Source: Mucidula mucida (taxonomy: Eukaryota > Basidiomycota > Agaricomycetes > Agaricales > Physalacriaceae). Taken from it: a DNA stretch of 64,000 bases. The stretch covers positions 1 through 64,000 of the forward strand of contig JADNYV010000187.1 of NCBI GenBank assembly GCA_015501055.1, in the 5' to 3' direction. Position 1 is the stretch's first letter; every line of letters starts with the position of its first letter. The notes below the pieces were generated by a model that made no database searches, had not been told where the DNA came from, and saw nothing but the letters and a program-made list of their open reading frames with translations. The position numbers were made by a program, and so were the translations under genes. Below, piece after piece: positions 1 through 11,841 of the stretch.

Positions 1-248
1 CGACGTGCTATCACCGCCTATGTGTCCCGCAAGTTGATAGTACGTATCTATCCTTACTTGTGTGCCTATTCTGGTGCAGTCAAATGTCCGGAATGGCGCT
101 TCAACCACATTGCAGAAGTACACGAGCGGTAGTCAATTCTTGTGTGCGCACAAAGACCGTATCTATACCCCAGTTCCGTGTAGAGCCGCGTACACGTTGA
201 AGTCAGTCCCGGACCGCACTCCCATCTACGTCTATCCAACACCACTAA

Positions 249-494
249 ATGAATCACCTCAAGAAACTACTGAGCGAACTATACGCGTCCTCTGAGTCGT
301 TCACTCTCGATGTTCTGTCCAGTATGTTGTCGTTTGCAACTCTCGCCGTAGGACTTCCGCTACGGACAATGTCTTTTCTCATATACCCTGCTGATTTCGA
401 TTCTGCGTGCGAGTACGTATTTTCGAATTTTTCAATGCCGATACGGTCCCATGTCGCGCGGTTACCTCCTTGTCCAGATATCACACGTAAATAA
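249..494 (+). other. Short ORF in segment S2, doubtful gene
   Basis: An 81-codon frame starting MNHLKKLL. A related start (MNYLQKLM..ELYASSESFTLD) occurs at 17327, where it stops after about 26 codons. At 9195 and 28755 the same DNA is shifted and the frame is not kept. Amino-acid similarity between 249 and 17327 is suggestive, but frame loss in two near-identical copies argues against a functional protein. Confidence 0.2.
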
Positions 495-767
495 TCGAGA
501 ACAGGGAATAGCAGACTAGCATAACATCATAAACGTTTCAGCATTCAGTGCATTAGTAGCGGCTGGGTCATTTGACCGTTGACGAAACATACCTGTACAC
601 ACCTGAAGAAAGGAACTCTGATCTATCTGTTTCGACTCGTCTTGCTGCAGCCAATTGTGATTTTTAAAACTTCGTAGTATCATTACCATCATATCCGCGT
701 TAAGGTGATATACAAATGTCTATGGGTATCAATATCAGTTCCAAGAGTAGCAGGCTACTTAGAGATA

Positions 768-1585
768 TCAATACTGCGAAATCGAAAGGCGCTCTGAAGG
801 ATATTTCCCGGTAGCAAAGCCTTTCAATCTCCGAATCGTATTAGTGAACCTGCAGTTAACGATGAGAAACACGAAGGAGCAACATACCTGCCACGAGCAG
901 TTCGCCTGGAGCGTATTGGCCCACTGATACTACCCAAAAGCCGGGCCGATTTCGTCGCCTGAGCGAGCTTCACTGAGGACTGACGTGCAGCGCGCACGTC
1001 AACGACGCTCGGACGCCGCCTAGATGCCGGTGCCATCGGGATAGCGGAGAAAGAGAGCTCCTCTGATGTCGAACGTAGCGCAGTGGCAGCACCACTGGCG
1101 ACAGACTGTTCAGCCGGGGCTTGAGACTGCGGATGAACAGTCTCCACCGAGTTTCTCGACAACAAGAGGTGAGAATAGTCAGGTTCAACAGACCGCAGTG
1201 CGCAATCAGGAGGAAAATCGCTGATTTGGTAGGGGCGTACGCCAACATTCTTGGTCGTCGCAAGCGCAAGGCGGTAGAGGAAGTGGTCCCAGGGTTCGGC
1301 GACAGGTTGCGATGAAGGCTTAGCGGCCGGTCGACCGGTAACTGTGGGTGCCAGTACTCCTGGGGCGGTTTCTAGAGGCCCAATGGGCTGCTCGACGGTG
1401 GAGGGATCAACCACCCGGAATTCGAAGGGGTCATCCCCGAAGACGGAGCGCTGCATGTATGAGTGAGGTGCGCGTGGTGTGCTGATGGGATTGACGCGAA
1501 TTCAGGAGACGTTGATGGCGGTGGTGGGGCCGCTGGGAGGAGGGGAGACGTCTTCAACATTGACACCTTTGCTGATGAGGACCAT
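768..1585 (-). pseudogene. Family A gene, copy A1, with nonsense codon
   Basis: Copy of the family described at A2 (9705-10507). The start ATG is at 1585-1583, the 38-nt intron is 850-887, and the second exon ends in TGA at 768-770. Codon 28 is TGA (1504-1502) where the other five copies have TCA or another sense codon in the V-S-S-I-R context, so the product would stop after 27 residues unless translation starts at the downstream Met of the MQRSVFGDD motif. The rest of the frame is open and nearly identical to A2. TATATAA lies at 1671-1677, about 90 bp upstream. Function unknown. Confidence 0.7.
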
Positions 1586-2785
1586 GATGGCAAATAGGAG
1601 TTGAGCAGTTAAAGTTGTAAAGTTGTGAGAGTTGGGGGAGTTTAGGCATAACTGAGTGTCGCGACCAGGTTTATATAGCAATCCTAGTGTCTAGGTTTGA
1701 GTTCGATGGTTGAGAGGTGATAGACCAGACATCAATCCTGTGCGTCTCAACGGTAAACAGGTGAGACGGTGCCGCCGGTAAGACTCAGAACTTGGTCCAC
1801 AGTGAATCTCGGCGGTCGAGGACCAATGGAGAAAGAAGACATCTCCGGTGGACTGAAGACGAGTGGCAACCATTGGTTTTCAAAACATTCTCGAGTGCAA
1901 TCAGGTATGTCTTGTTGAAGTAACAACTCACGGGCTGAAATAAGACTCAGCATAGTCGAAGGTGACTACATCCCAGAGCACACGAGACGGAGCAAGTCGA
2001 TACCGACTGAGCGATGTAGCTGACGGGTTCTGGTCAGCGTTAACGTATTTTCACGATCGACGGGCGCGTCAAACGCACCGTAGGACTTTTCCTAACTGGC
2101 GAAGGTGTGCGGACACTGGTCCTTGCAGGAAATCAGGGCATTTGTTGTGCTGCTAGCTTAACCTTTAGCTCCCACCACTATCGATACCCCGCAGAACGAT
2201 TCGATCGGAAGGGTATCTATGAGGCGCTTGGCAATGGTGCTTCCAGTTGGTGAGGCAAAAGGTCGGTAGAGCAGAGCTGATGTAGACGAACATGCGAGCT
2301 GGCGGATATCGAGACATATGGCCTAGGCAGAACACCAGGAGGGTAGGTGGTTGCTAGAACGAGGACAGGTCCGCGAATAGAGGACATCGCAGGGTGTGTC
2401 GAAAATCCCGTTAAGCACGCTTTCGAGGCATTATTTGCAGTTCCCCGCATTCCAGTGTCCTCAGAGGCGAAGCGTGGAGTGACAGTGACGAAAACAATGG
2501 TTGACCATGGATGATGAAGGCCTGAAGAGAGACCTGTCTTTGCAAAAACAAATGTAGTGTCGCTAGACGCGTAAAAAGCACAGAAGAGGTTGTCTCAGGA
2601 CCGGTATTCACCCCATTCGAGGTCGACGTTCGTATGATATCTAGAGTGACAGTCTAATGCGAAGGATAGAATACATCGACTCTCCCGTGTAAACTACGTC
2701 GCGAGGCTCGTAGCATTATCTACACTTCTAGTGGACACCCGCTCACCACTTCCTGCATATACGCGACGATCTCAAACCACACAAC

Positions 2786-3061
2786 GTGAAATACCCAAGG
2801 AATACACGCAAGCAAAGCAAAGACCACGCCTACTCCCGCGTTCGGCGTGCTGCGTATGATTTCCTGAACAATCAGAATCCAAAGAAGAACATTTGGGATG
2901 GTTTGGAAGATGGTGAAGACGATTGGACCGATGAGGATGACGCGTTGCTATTGTCGAAGATGTTTAGCTCGCGGTCTATGCAAAGTAACCCGCTCGCACC
3001 TCGAAAATCTCCTAACATGCGCCCTACCTCTGTGAGGAGAGAACGGTGGATGTGGGTGTGA
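2786..3061 (+). pseudogene. Family B gene, copy B1, 3' end replaced
   Basis: The frame is homologous to B2, B3 and B4 through the LNNQNPKKNIWDG and EDDWTDEDDALLLSK segments. There is no ATG in frame near the start; codons L-H-I-R-D-D-L-K-P-H-N-V upstream are conserved in all copies, so coding similarity extends about 40 bp further 5' and the true first exon is probably separate. At about 3010 the sequence switches from B to S0 (ACATGCGCCCTACC, found at 26247), giving a chimeric C terminus. The normal ending RRTYDLFGY is absent. Function unknown. Confidence 0.5.
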
Positions 3062-3167
3062 AAGATGCTGTGATGTTGCGCCTGACATGACATGCCGGGC
3101 GCCAATCTCAAGGCATGGGTCCTTCGAATGCTCCTCGAAGCCGTAAGTCATGGAGAGTAGATATACG

Positions 3168-3433
3168 TGTTGAAGTAGATCCATACGCCACGTAGTGACT
3201 ATGTTCGTTGGTTCGTTTCCGATCGTTTCTTTATATATTGACTCCCGTTGCTACCTCACCTCAGTCCGTTACCTTCACGGTCTGAGGTGAGTCTACTCTT
3301 ACTTATGCTGTATATCATTACTTATTCCTTGTAGCTAGTCCACTTACATTGTATGCTATTTCTACAGGTATTAATACAGTTCGTTACCTTCACAGTCTGA
3401 GCTAGTCCACTTACATTGTGTGCTATTTCTACA
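3168..3433 (+). repeat. Copia 5' LTR (266 bp)
   Basis: Starts TGTTGAAG and ends CTATTTCTACA. It contains TATATA at about 3231 and an internal duplication: the CAGT(C/T)CGTTACCTTCAC block occurs twice, as does the block that reads TCCACTTACATTGT. It differs from the 3' LTR by several substitutions and small indels, so the insertion is not recent. Confidence 0.85.
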
Positions 3434-3575
3434 GATTATGAGACTGGTGCTCTAAACGACCATTAACGAAGGATTACATTGACTCGCGCGCATTCGAACA
3501 CGCCCGCTTTACCCATTCACATCTTATCCCCATCTACCCCATCACCGACGCCCTCATCAAAGTCCACCCCTGACC

Positions 3576-4527
3576 ATGTCCAATCGACCACCCACTGTCC
3601 AAACCTTCGCCGTGGAGAAGCAGTTTGATGGAGACAGTAACTGGTTAGCCTTCAAGAGCCAACTTCTCCTTGCTGCCGGGTCCGCTGGAGTAGCTGGGTA
3701 CATCGACGGCTCCATCATCGAACCCTCGGGACTGTCGGCACCTTTCCTTTCTGGGACGTCCACACAGTGGAATGATCCCAATCCGTCGCTACTTGAATGG
3801 CAGCTTCGCAACCGGCACACTGCGGCCCTGATAGTCCAGAACATTCGTGACCCAATCGGATGAATCTGATTCCGCCGCCAATATCTGGGCTGCCCTGATC
3901 GCCGAATACGACTCCTCGACGGAAGTGGGGAAGATTACTGCCAAAAATAGTCTCCGCGCCGAGAGGTTCCGTGATGGTGACGACTTCGCGACGTTCCTGA
4001 AGACGATGTGTCGTCTCCGGATGGAGGCAAATCACGCTGGCGCCAAAATCACCGACAAGGATTTCCGCACCATTTTCCTCATGGCACTCCCTATGTTGTA
4101 CAACACCATGATTTCGACGTTCAAAGGTGTAGCCTGGATGGACGTCCTTAGTCGTCTCAAGGACTTCGCAGCGCAAAACGCTAAACAGGAGGCTGAGACT
4201 GCTGCGTTGGCGGCGTCTACTTCTTCGTCGGCAGCTACGCCTGTCATATGCGGAAATTGTGGGAAGAAAGGTCATATCACCATCAATTGCTGGGCCGAAG
4301 GTGGAGGCGCAGCAGGCAAAGCGCCTGAGTGGTACAAAGCAAAGGGAAAGAAGAAGAAGACACCCGACACCACATCCACTGACGCGAACACTGTTACCAC
4401 CACCGCCGAAACCTATATCCTTGCTACCGCCATCAATGAGAGAGGTGCACATAAATCTCCCAGCCGCATGCAGCCGTTGATCCCTACTTCAATTGCAGAT
4501 GTTTGGGGTTCCGAGATTCTGTTCTAG
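3576..4527 (+). pseudogene. Copia gag, frameshifted
   Basis: The first part (3576-3863) encodes a copia gag N terminus with the DGDSNWLAFKSQLLLAAG segment. A frame change near 3847-3863 leads into a second frame (to 4527) with the gag middle region and a CCHC zinc knuckle, C-G-N-C-x4-H-x4-C, at about 4249-4290. The zinc knuckle would bind element RNA. The two pieces overlap and are offset by one base, consistent with a single indel in a formerly continuous gag. Confidence 0.8.
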
Positions 4528-4639
4528 AAGAGAGAGTTGATGACGCGGGGAAGGAGACTAACATATATCCAACCTTTAACAAACTTTTATGTTGTCCTAC
4601 AACGACGAATGACACACGACCCTTGTTTTCATATGCAAC

Positions 4640-7105
4640 CTTCCTTGACTCTGGCGCGACCGAGCATTGTATCCCAGATTGAGCGCGTTTCATTACGTTT
4701 GAGTCATTGGAAGGAAATGAGGGTTCGACGGCAATTAAGAATGGTGGACGCTTTAAAGTCTTAGGCCGTGGCGACGTGAAGTTTTGGATGCACATTGATG
4801 GGAAAGTCTGGGATGTCATCTTAAAGAACACGGTCTATACGCCAGCGTTGTCGCACAACCTTGTGTGGCTCTCAACTCTCAATATGGCCGGTTATCGTGG
4901 CTCATGGGGAAACAGGAAGTTGGTCGTACATGGCAAGGACAGCAAGACTCTCATATTAGAGGGTGTCATGTTTCGGAGCACCACACTGCGCAAGATGTAC
5001 AGCATTGATGTTCTGGACGACCCAGCTTTTGTCGTGTATGCACGCTCTCACGAACAACCTACGGACCTTGAGACTTGGCATCGCCGTCTAGGGCATGTTG
5101 ATGTTTGGTGTATTGAGGAGATGGCGTCGAAGGGTCTCGTTGATGGCCTGAAGATCACTCAACGGAAGATGTCTGGGAAGTGTGTGGATTGCATTTATGG
5201 CAAACATGCTCGATGCCCGTTTGACGAAACCGTTACGCCAGAAACAGAAGTTCTGGAGCGCGTTCATTTGGATCTCTGGGGAAAAGTGCGTACCCAAAGC
5301 AGGGGAGGTCATTTATATTTGATGTGCGCCACAGACGGTCATTCCATGTACCGGGTACCATATCACCTCCGGACAAAGACAAAGACGGAGTTGCTGGATG
5401 CGTTTAAATTCTATCATGTCATGGCGGAGCGACAGACGGGGAAGAAGTTGAAGCGTGTGCGTGTTGATGGTGGCGGCGAGTTTGACAACGACTTGATGAC
5501 CGAGTACTGCGCGCAATTCGGGATTATCATTGAAAAGGTTCCACCATATTCCTCGTCTGCGAACGGCGTTGCAGAGCGCGCAAATCGTACTGTTATCAAA
5601 GGTACATGCACCATGCTGGAAGAAGCTGGTTTACCACACTGTTCTGGGGCGAAGCGTTGAATACACGTCTACGTCCGCAACATGGTTCCCTCTGCTCGTA
5701 ATCCTGCAAAATACCTGCAGAAGTTTGGACTCGTCAACGCCAGGATGTATTGCACTTACAACGTTTGGCTGCAAAGCTTTTGCGAAGATACTCCATGGCG
5801 GGGATGGAAAGTTGGGTCACTATCTGTAGAAGGTGTCCTGATTGGCTATATGGGTTGTCGTGGGTATCGGATCTGGATTCCAGATCTGAAAACAGTTAAG
5901 GAGTCGCGGGATGTCATTTTTGAGGAAGGTCTAGCACACCGTACCTTAGACCCCGTTGACCCACCACATCCTGACCCCATTCACGACGTCATTGAAGACG
6001 ATGTGTTGATGGCGGCGATGACGCTCCTCCCCCCCTTCCTCCTCCTGTGCTCCCAATGCGCCACATCAACCTCCACCCGCGATAACCCCTCTGAGCATGA
6101 CTCTGCTGATTCTTCGGTTCTAATTCTCCTTCACCTCCTTCCACACGTCCCAATTCTCCTCCACTTCCACCGCCTGTGGTACCAGTAGCACAGCCACGGG
6201 GTCAGCGCGTAATGCTGCACCTTCAGAAAACGCATATGCAATGCTGAATACGAGCAGCACAAAATGTTGGCGGCCGAACATGATGAAGAGTGGGCTGGCA
6301 ATGGTCCCGCCAGCTTAGCAACATTTATACTGGCGACGGCGTTATTCGCAAGCGTAAAGGTCGGTATGTCCTGCCAGGATTCCATCAGATCGTGGGGCTG
6401 GAGTACAACAAGACTTGGAGTGGTGTTGTCCGATTCGAGTCGTGGCGCATATGTTTGGCTGTTGCTGCACGGCGGAAGTTAATTCCATTCCAGCTGGACT
6501 TCACAAGCGTTACCTGAACGGCAAAATCGACAAAGTCATTTATATGCGGCAGCCGGAAGGGTTTGTAGAGCCGGGGAAGGAACATTTGGTATGTCGCCTC
6601 AACAAACCGCTATATGGAGCGATGCAAGCGGGCCACATTTGGTACAACACGTTGGGACAGTCGTTCAAAGAGCTGGGATATCAGCAGTTGGAGGGGATCC
6701 TTGTGTACGGGTGGATGAAGTTGGTGACAAATATACGCTCACGTGACGTATACCATGATGTTTTTGGAGCGTCGTGACTCATGAAGGTGTGAAGAAAGCG
6801 AAGCAGGAGATTGCGCAGAGATGGGAAATCAGTGATGCTGAAGACTATGAATTATTTTTAGGTGTGACGGTGGACATTGACAAGAAGATAGGTGATACCT
6901 TGATTTCCCAGCGGCCATATTTAAGCATGTCCTCCGATTTTTGGCTTATGGGATTTACCTCCAAAGTCGACTCCCTTTCCTCCAGGCCTGACTCTCCAGC
7001 AGTATCCAGATCCATTAGAGCCGGACGACGCCACATATATGAGCGACAAGCCTTATCGAAAGCTATTAGGCTGCGTGATGTGGGGGCAAGCCGCGACGAG
7101 ACCTG
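4640..7105 (+). pseudogene. Copia pol (protease, integrase, RT, RNase H), broken
   Basis: Remnants appear in order. An aspartic protease motif LDSGATEHC lies at about 4650, soon followed by a stop. The 4707-5660 frame has the pre-integrase WHRRLGH segment and an integrase core with DLWG, VDGGGEF and NGVAERANRT. 5682-5930 carries an integrase C-terminal segment. 6490-6700 holds RT with YLNGKIDKVIYMRQPEGF and CRLNKPLYG. 6774-7100 has the RT-RNase H linker (YELFLGVTVD). Each piece lies in a different frame, with several frameshifts and stops, and the RT region around its catalytic YVDD is not recognisable. Not functional. Confidence 0.85.
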
Positions 7106-7743
7106 ATCTATTGTTCGCGGTTAGCGTCCTCACTCGGTTCTAAAATCATCCGGGCCCGACTCACTGGAAGGCATTAGTCGGTGTGGCGCAATACATTCGC
7201 GGCATGGTCGACTACAGCATCACATACAGGCGCCCAGAGAGGGAGAGACAGTGGAACACGGCATGGGCCTGGAGCGTACGGTTATGTCACGCTGATTATG
7301 TGGGAGATGTTGATGCCGACGTTCTACCTCGGGTTACGTCTTCATGATGGCTGGAGGACCGTTTCTGGTCGGCAAAGTTGCAGTCCGTCGTAGCGCAGTC
7401 TACCAGAGTCGGAGTACATCTCGCTGGCAAAGGGAGGCAAGCAAGCGATGTGGATGAAGGGTTTCATGAAAGAGATTCGAATTCCCATCACGAAGCCTAT
7501 TACGTTGCGCAATAATAACCTCAGATCAATCAGCCTGACGGAGAACACGAAGAAGCTTGCTTTGGTAAAGACATCATGTCAAGTACCATTTTATTGGTAT
7601 TTGGTTGGGAAGAAGCATGTGAAGTCTTAGCAATATCTAGCGCGGACAACCTTGCGACTTGTTCACCAAGGCCTCCCACTATGTCACACAATCGGATTGT
7701 CACGTTTGGGATTGAAGAAGAGACGTCATATGGATCCGGGGAG

Positions 7744-8001
7744 TGTTGAAGTAGATCCATACCACGTAGTGCTATGTTCGTTGGTTTGTTTCCGATTGTT
7801 TCTTTATATATCAACTCCGTTGCTACCTCACCTCAGTCCGTTACCTTCACGGTCTGAGGTGAGTCTACTCTTACTTATGCTGTATATCGTTACTTATTCC
7901 TTGTAGCTAGTCCACTTACATTGTGTGCTATTTCTACAGGTATTAATACAGTCCGTTACCTTCACGGTCTGAGCTAGTCCACTTACATTGTGTGCTATTT
8001 C
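7744..8001 (+). repeat. Copia 3' LTR, last bases missing
   Basis: Matches 3168-3429. It ends at CTATTTC, without the terminal TACA seen in the 5' LTR, and passes directly into S1 of module M (GAATCCGACTAAGGTTC). Confidence 0.85.
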
Positions 8002-8819
8002 GAATCCGACTAAGGTTCTTCAGAACGTGCACATGTCCAACTCTTCCGCCCTTGAGGGAGGGAGGTAGACTCTGAGTGAAGTATGTATAACATGTCGTGA
8101 ACGAAGATGTAATGTACACCTTGACTTGAGCGTAGTAATGAGGCAGTAATACGAGAAGGAGATGGCGATCTAATTCTACTCGTGCATCAGCGCCCGTCGT
8201 TTTATGCGAGGAATACACGAGCGACTCACACATGTGGTAGAGGAAGCTCTGGCGAAGCACTCGCACACGCGCGCAGTTGTCCAACAAGTACTAGTAGACC
8301 TACATAGACTGCCGCTCTGCAGCAAGCAGGAATGCCGTTTCCTTGTATCTATCTTGGAGAGCGGTATCTGAAACACATGAATCCAGGTGTCAGTTGTAGA
8401 AAGCGAAAGAAAGAACAGAAGGAGGATGAGAGGACTCGCGAGGTCTTTCTACTTGCCCTTGTAACGACATTGAACTCTGTCATCCGCCGCCATCTGCCGC
8501 TCTCCATCGATATCTGTTTTGACGTCGTTCACATCCATCTACATACTGATAATTGGCCTGACTTGATCAGTTGCACGCAAGAAACATGAGAGCCTGGCGA
8601 CGATGATTGAAGCGTTGATGGCTGATTGAACGGGACATGGTGGTCGAAATGAAAGCAGAGTCGGGAGCGCGGCCCGATTCCGAAAGCTGCTGCTATCACT
8701 ATCAACACTGTGTTCTGTTGCTATCAAGGCCTAGCTATCTCCTACATCGCTGTACGAGTCATATTCTTCAACGCACAGGGCTCACCTCAACCGCACTTGA
8801 TGTACTAATTCTGTAAAGA
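8002..8819. repeat. Segment S1 of module M
   Basis: Nearly identical to 26461-27250 and more distantly related to about 21540-21880. Open frames exist on both strands (for example 8332-8589 on + and 7943-8287 on -), but they are not kept in the diverged copy at 21.6 kb. I therefore see no supported gene here. Confidence 0.7.
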
Positions 8820-9704
8820 GTATGTGTGAGCTTACATCCTGACTTACTTGAATGCTATAGCCGATGTCGTTATTCTGAAAGCAGCGTAGAGGCTAGCAGA
8901 ATGGTGTGGCGCGCAATTGACGTGTTCGATTGCCCTCGAACTCCTCCAGGATACACGACGTGCTATCACCGTCTATGTGTCCCGCAAGTTGATAGTACGT
9001 ATCTATCCTTACCTGTGTACCTATTCTGGTACAGTCAAATGTCCGAAATGGCGCCTCAACCACATTACAGGAGTACACGAGCGGTAGTCAACTCTTGTGG
9101 CGCGCACAAAGGCCGTATCTATGCCCCAGTTTCGTGCAGAGCCGCATACGCGTTGTCGTCAGTCCTGGACCGCACTCCTATCTGCGTTTATCCATCGCCG
9201 CGACTCTCAAGAAACTACTGAACGAACTGTCCTCTGAGTCATTCACCCTCGATGTTCTATCCATCAGGGTGCCATTGCCAGCTCTCCCTGGATCTTCCGC
9301 TACGGACAATGTTTTTCATATACCCTGCTGCTTTCGATTCTGCGTGCGAGTACGTATTTTCGAATTTTTCAATGCCGATACGGTCTCATGTCGCGCGGTT
9401 ACCTCCTTGTCCAGATATCACACCTAAATAATCGGGAACAGGGAATAGCAGACTAGCATAACATCATAAACGTTTCAGCATTCAGTGCATTAGTAGCAGC
9501 TGGGTCATTTGACCGTTGACAAAACATACCTGTAGACACCTGAAGAAAGGAACTCTGATCTATCTGTTTCGACTCGTCTTGCTGCAGCCAATTGTGATTT
9601 TTAAAACTTCGTAGTATCATTACCATCATATCCGCGTAAAGGTGATATACAAATGTCTATGGGTATCAATATCAGTTCCAAGAGTAGCAGGCTACTTAGA
9701 GATA

Positions 9705-10507
9705 TCAATACTGCGAAATCGAAAGGCGCTCTGAAGGATATTTCCCGGTAGCAAAGCCTTTCAATCTCCGAATCGTATTAGTGAACCTGCAGTTAACGAT
9801 GAGAAACACGAAGGAGCAACATACCTGCCACGAGCAGTTCGCCTGGAGCGTATTGGCCCACTGATGCTACCCAAAAGCCGGGCCGATTTCGTCGCCTGAG
9901 CGAGCTTCACTGAGGACTGACGTGCAGCGCGCACTTCAACGACGCTCGGACGCCGCCTAGATGCCGGTGCCATCGGGATAGCGGAGAAAGAGAGCTCCTC
10001 TGATGTCGAACGTGGCGCAGTGGCAGCACCACTGGCGACAGACTGTTCAGCCGGGGCTTGAGACTGCGGATGAACAGTCTCCACCGAGTTTCTCGACAAC
10101 AAGAGGTGAGAATAGTCAGGTTCAACAGACCGCAGTGCGCAATCAGGAGGAAAATCGCTGATTTGGTAGGGGCGTACGCCAACATTCTTGGTCGTCGCAA
10201 GCGCAAGGCGGTAGAGGAAGTGGTCCCAGGGTTCGGCGACAGGTTGCGATGAAGGCTTAGCGGCCGGTCGACCGGTAACTGTGGGTGCCAGTACTCCTGG
10301 GGCGGTTTCTAGAGGCCCAATGGACTGCTCGACGGTGGAGGGATCAACAGCCCGGAATTCGAAAGGATCATCCCCAAAGACGGAGCGCTGCATGTATGGT
10401 GTGCTGTTGGGAATCACGCGAATGGAGGAGACGTTGTTGGCGGGGATGGGGCCGCTGGGAGGAGGGGAGAAGACTTCAACATCGACACCTTTGCTGATGA
10501 GGACCAT
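9705..10507 (-). CDS. Family A protein, copy A2 (reference copy)
   Basis: Unknown, lineage-specific protein. I recognise no domain. The start is the ATG at 10507 (MVLISKGV), chosen because all six copies keep it and because a TATA box lies about 90 bp upstream. Exon 1 encodes about 228 residues rich in Pro, Ser and Ala: a conserved QRSVFGDDPFEF block near residue 40, a LAPT-TGRPAAKPS linker, a conserved WDHFLYRLALATTK..RPYQISDFPPD core, a Ser/Glu-rich stretch, and a basic LLGSISGPIRSRR segment. A 38-nt intron (9787-9824) joins it to a short exon ending RRLKGFA..RLSISQY and TGA. Four other copies have 53-nt introns at the same place while exon 2 stays conserved, which supports splicing. No signal peptide or membrane segment is evident. 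Likely soluble, possibly nuclear given the basic C terminus (inference). Confidence 0.65.
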
Positions 10508-10592
10508 GATGGCAAATAGGAGTTGAGCAGTTAAACTTGTAAAGTTGTGAGAGTTGGGGGAGTTTAGGCATACCTGAGTGTCGCGACCAGGT

Positions 10593-10599
10593 TTATATA
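10593..10599 (-). promoter_or_regulatory. TATA box of family A genes
   Basis: TATATAA on the minus strand, followed by the invariant ACCTGGTCGCGACACTCAG. The same element stands at 1671-1677, 18647-18653, 21203-21209 and 30116-30122. At A5 (25751-25757) it is altered to CATATAA. Its distance to the A start codon is 85-95 bp in every copy. Confidence 0.6.
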
Positions 10600-10619
10600 G
10601 CAATCCTAGTGTCTAATAT

Positions 10620-11720
10620 CGTCATAGGAGGAGATGTGTTCGAGCTCGATCGTTGAGAGGTGATAGACCAGACATCAATCCTGTGCGTCTCAACGGTAAA
10701 CAGGTGAGACGGTGCCGCCGGAAAGACTCAGAACTTGATTCTCGGCGGTCGAGGACTACTGGAGAAAGAAGATATCTCCGGGTGGACTGTGAAGACGAGT
10801 GGCGACAATTAGTTTTAAAAGTTCGTTGTGATTAGGGGCAGGACCGTGAAGCGACGTCTCGTTATATATCTGTTGGCACTTTCCCCGTAGCTCGCTACCG
10901 TCTCAAGTGCAATCAGGTATGCCTTGGTGAAGTAACAACTCACGGGCTGAAATAAGACTCAGCATAGTCGAAGGTGACTACATCCCAGAGCACACGAGAC
11001 GGAGCAAGTCGATACCGACTGAGCGATGTAGCTGACGGGTTCTGGTCAGCGTTAACGTATTTTCACGATCGACGGGCGCGTCAAACGCACCGTAGGACTT
11101 TTCCTAACTGGCGAAGGTGTGCGGACACTGGTCCTTGCAGGAAATCAGGGCATTTGTTGTGCTGCTAGCTTAACCTTTAGCTCCCACCACTATCGATACC
11201 CCGCAGAACGACTCAATTGGAAGGGTATCTATGAGGCGCTTGGCAATGGTGCTTCCAGTTGGTGAGGCAAAAGGTCGGTAGAGCAGAGCTGATGTAGACA
11301 ACCATGCGAACTGGTCAATATCGAGACATATGGCCTAGGCAGAAAACCAGGAGGGTAGGCGGCTGCTCGAAGGAGGACAGGTCCGCGAATAGAGGACATC
11401 GCAGGGTGTGTCGAAAATCCCGTTAGGCTCGTTTTTGAGGGAGTATTTGCAGTTCCCGGATTCCAGTGTCCTCGGAAGCGAAGCGTGAACTGACAGTGAC
11501 GAACTTCGTTTGAAAATGATTGTTGACCATGGATGATGGAGGAGAGAGAGGCATTTCCGGATCGGGTTGGCTCACCGCCGCCCCTGCCATTGCAAAAAAA
11601 TGATTTACATAGTATGGCTAGACGCGTAAAAAGCATAGAAAAGGTCGTTTCAGGCCCGGTATTAAAACCCGATTTGAGTCGACGTTCACATGATATCTAG
11701 AGTGACAGTCTAATGCAAAG
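10620..11720. repeat. Segments P and Q of module M
   Basis: P (10620-11220) and Q (11229-11700) recur at 1690-2750, 30130-31200 and, for Q only, 40870-41130. P also occurs at 18660-19390. The longest frame, a minus-strand 135-codon frame at 11229-11636, is broken by indels that are not multiples of three in the other copies, so I do not call a gene. The minus-strand text upstream of each A gene (GAACTTGATTCTCGG, ATATCTCC) is shared with the 3' part of the S0 frame at 25848-26000. Confidence 0.6.
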
Positions 11721-11841
11721 GATTGAAGACATCGACTCTCCCGTGTAAACTACGTCGCGAGGCTCGTAGCATTATCTACACTTCTAGTGGAAAACCGCTC
11801 ACCACTTCCTGCATATACGCGATAACCTCAAACCACACGAC

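Larger units (their letters stand above)
1..3061. repeat. Module M copy 1 (truncated by window edge)
   Basis: Sequence from base 1 matches 8957 onward and 28520 onward almost base for base. It contains, in order, the end of segment S2 (to about 520), gene A1 on the minus strand, segments P (about 1690-2210) and Q (about 2217-2750), and gene B1. Genes C and the tail, which follow B in copies 2, 6 and 7, are missing because B1 is fused at about 3010 to S0 sequence of the next copy. Confidence 0.85.
3168..8001 (+). mobile_element. Ty1/copia LTR retrotransposon, decayed
   Basis: Direct repeats beginning TGTTGAAGTAGATCC flank a degraded gag-protease-integrase-RT-RNase H region in copia order, integrase before RT. 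A purine-rich run (GGATCCGGGGAG) directly precedes the 3' LTR. The coding frame is broken many times, so the element is inactive. Comparison with 26456-26480 shows it landed between S0 and S1 of module M. No target-site duplication survives, because the 3' LTR lacks its last four bases and both flanks differ by a few bases from the intact copy. Confidence 0.9.

Noticed and set aside
1962..2156. 64-codon frame repeated at 10974 and 30497
   Set aside because: The three copies are almost identical DNA, so openness carries no information, and the diverged copy near 19020 breaks the frame.
8332..8589. Plus-strand 85-codon frame in S1 (also at 26777)
   Set aside because: Identical in two recent copies only because those copies are nearly identical at DNA level; not kept in the older copy near 21.6 kb.
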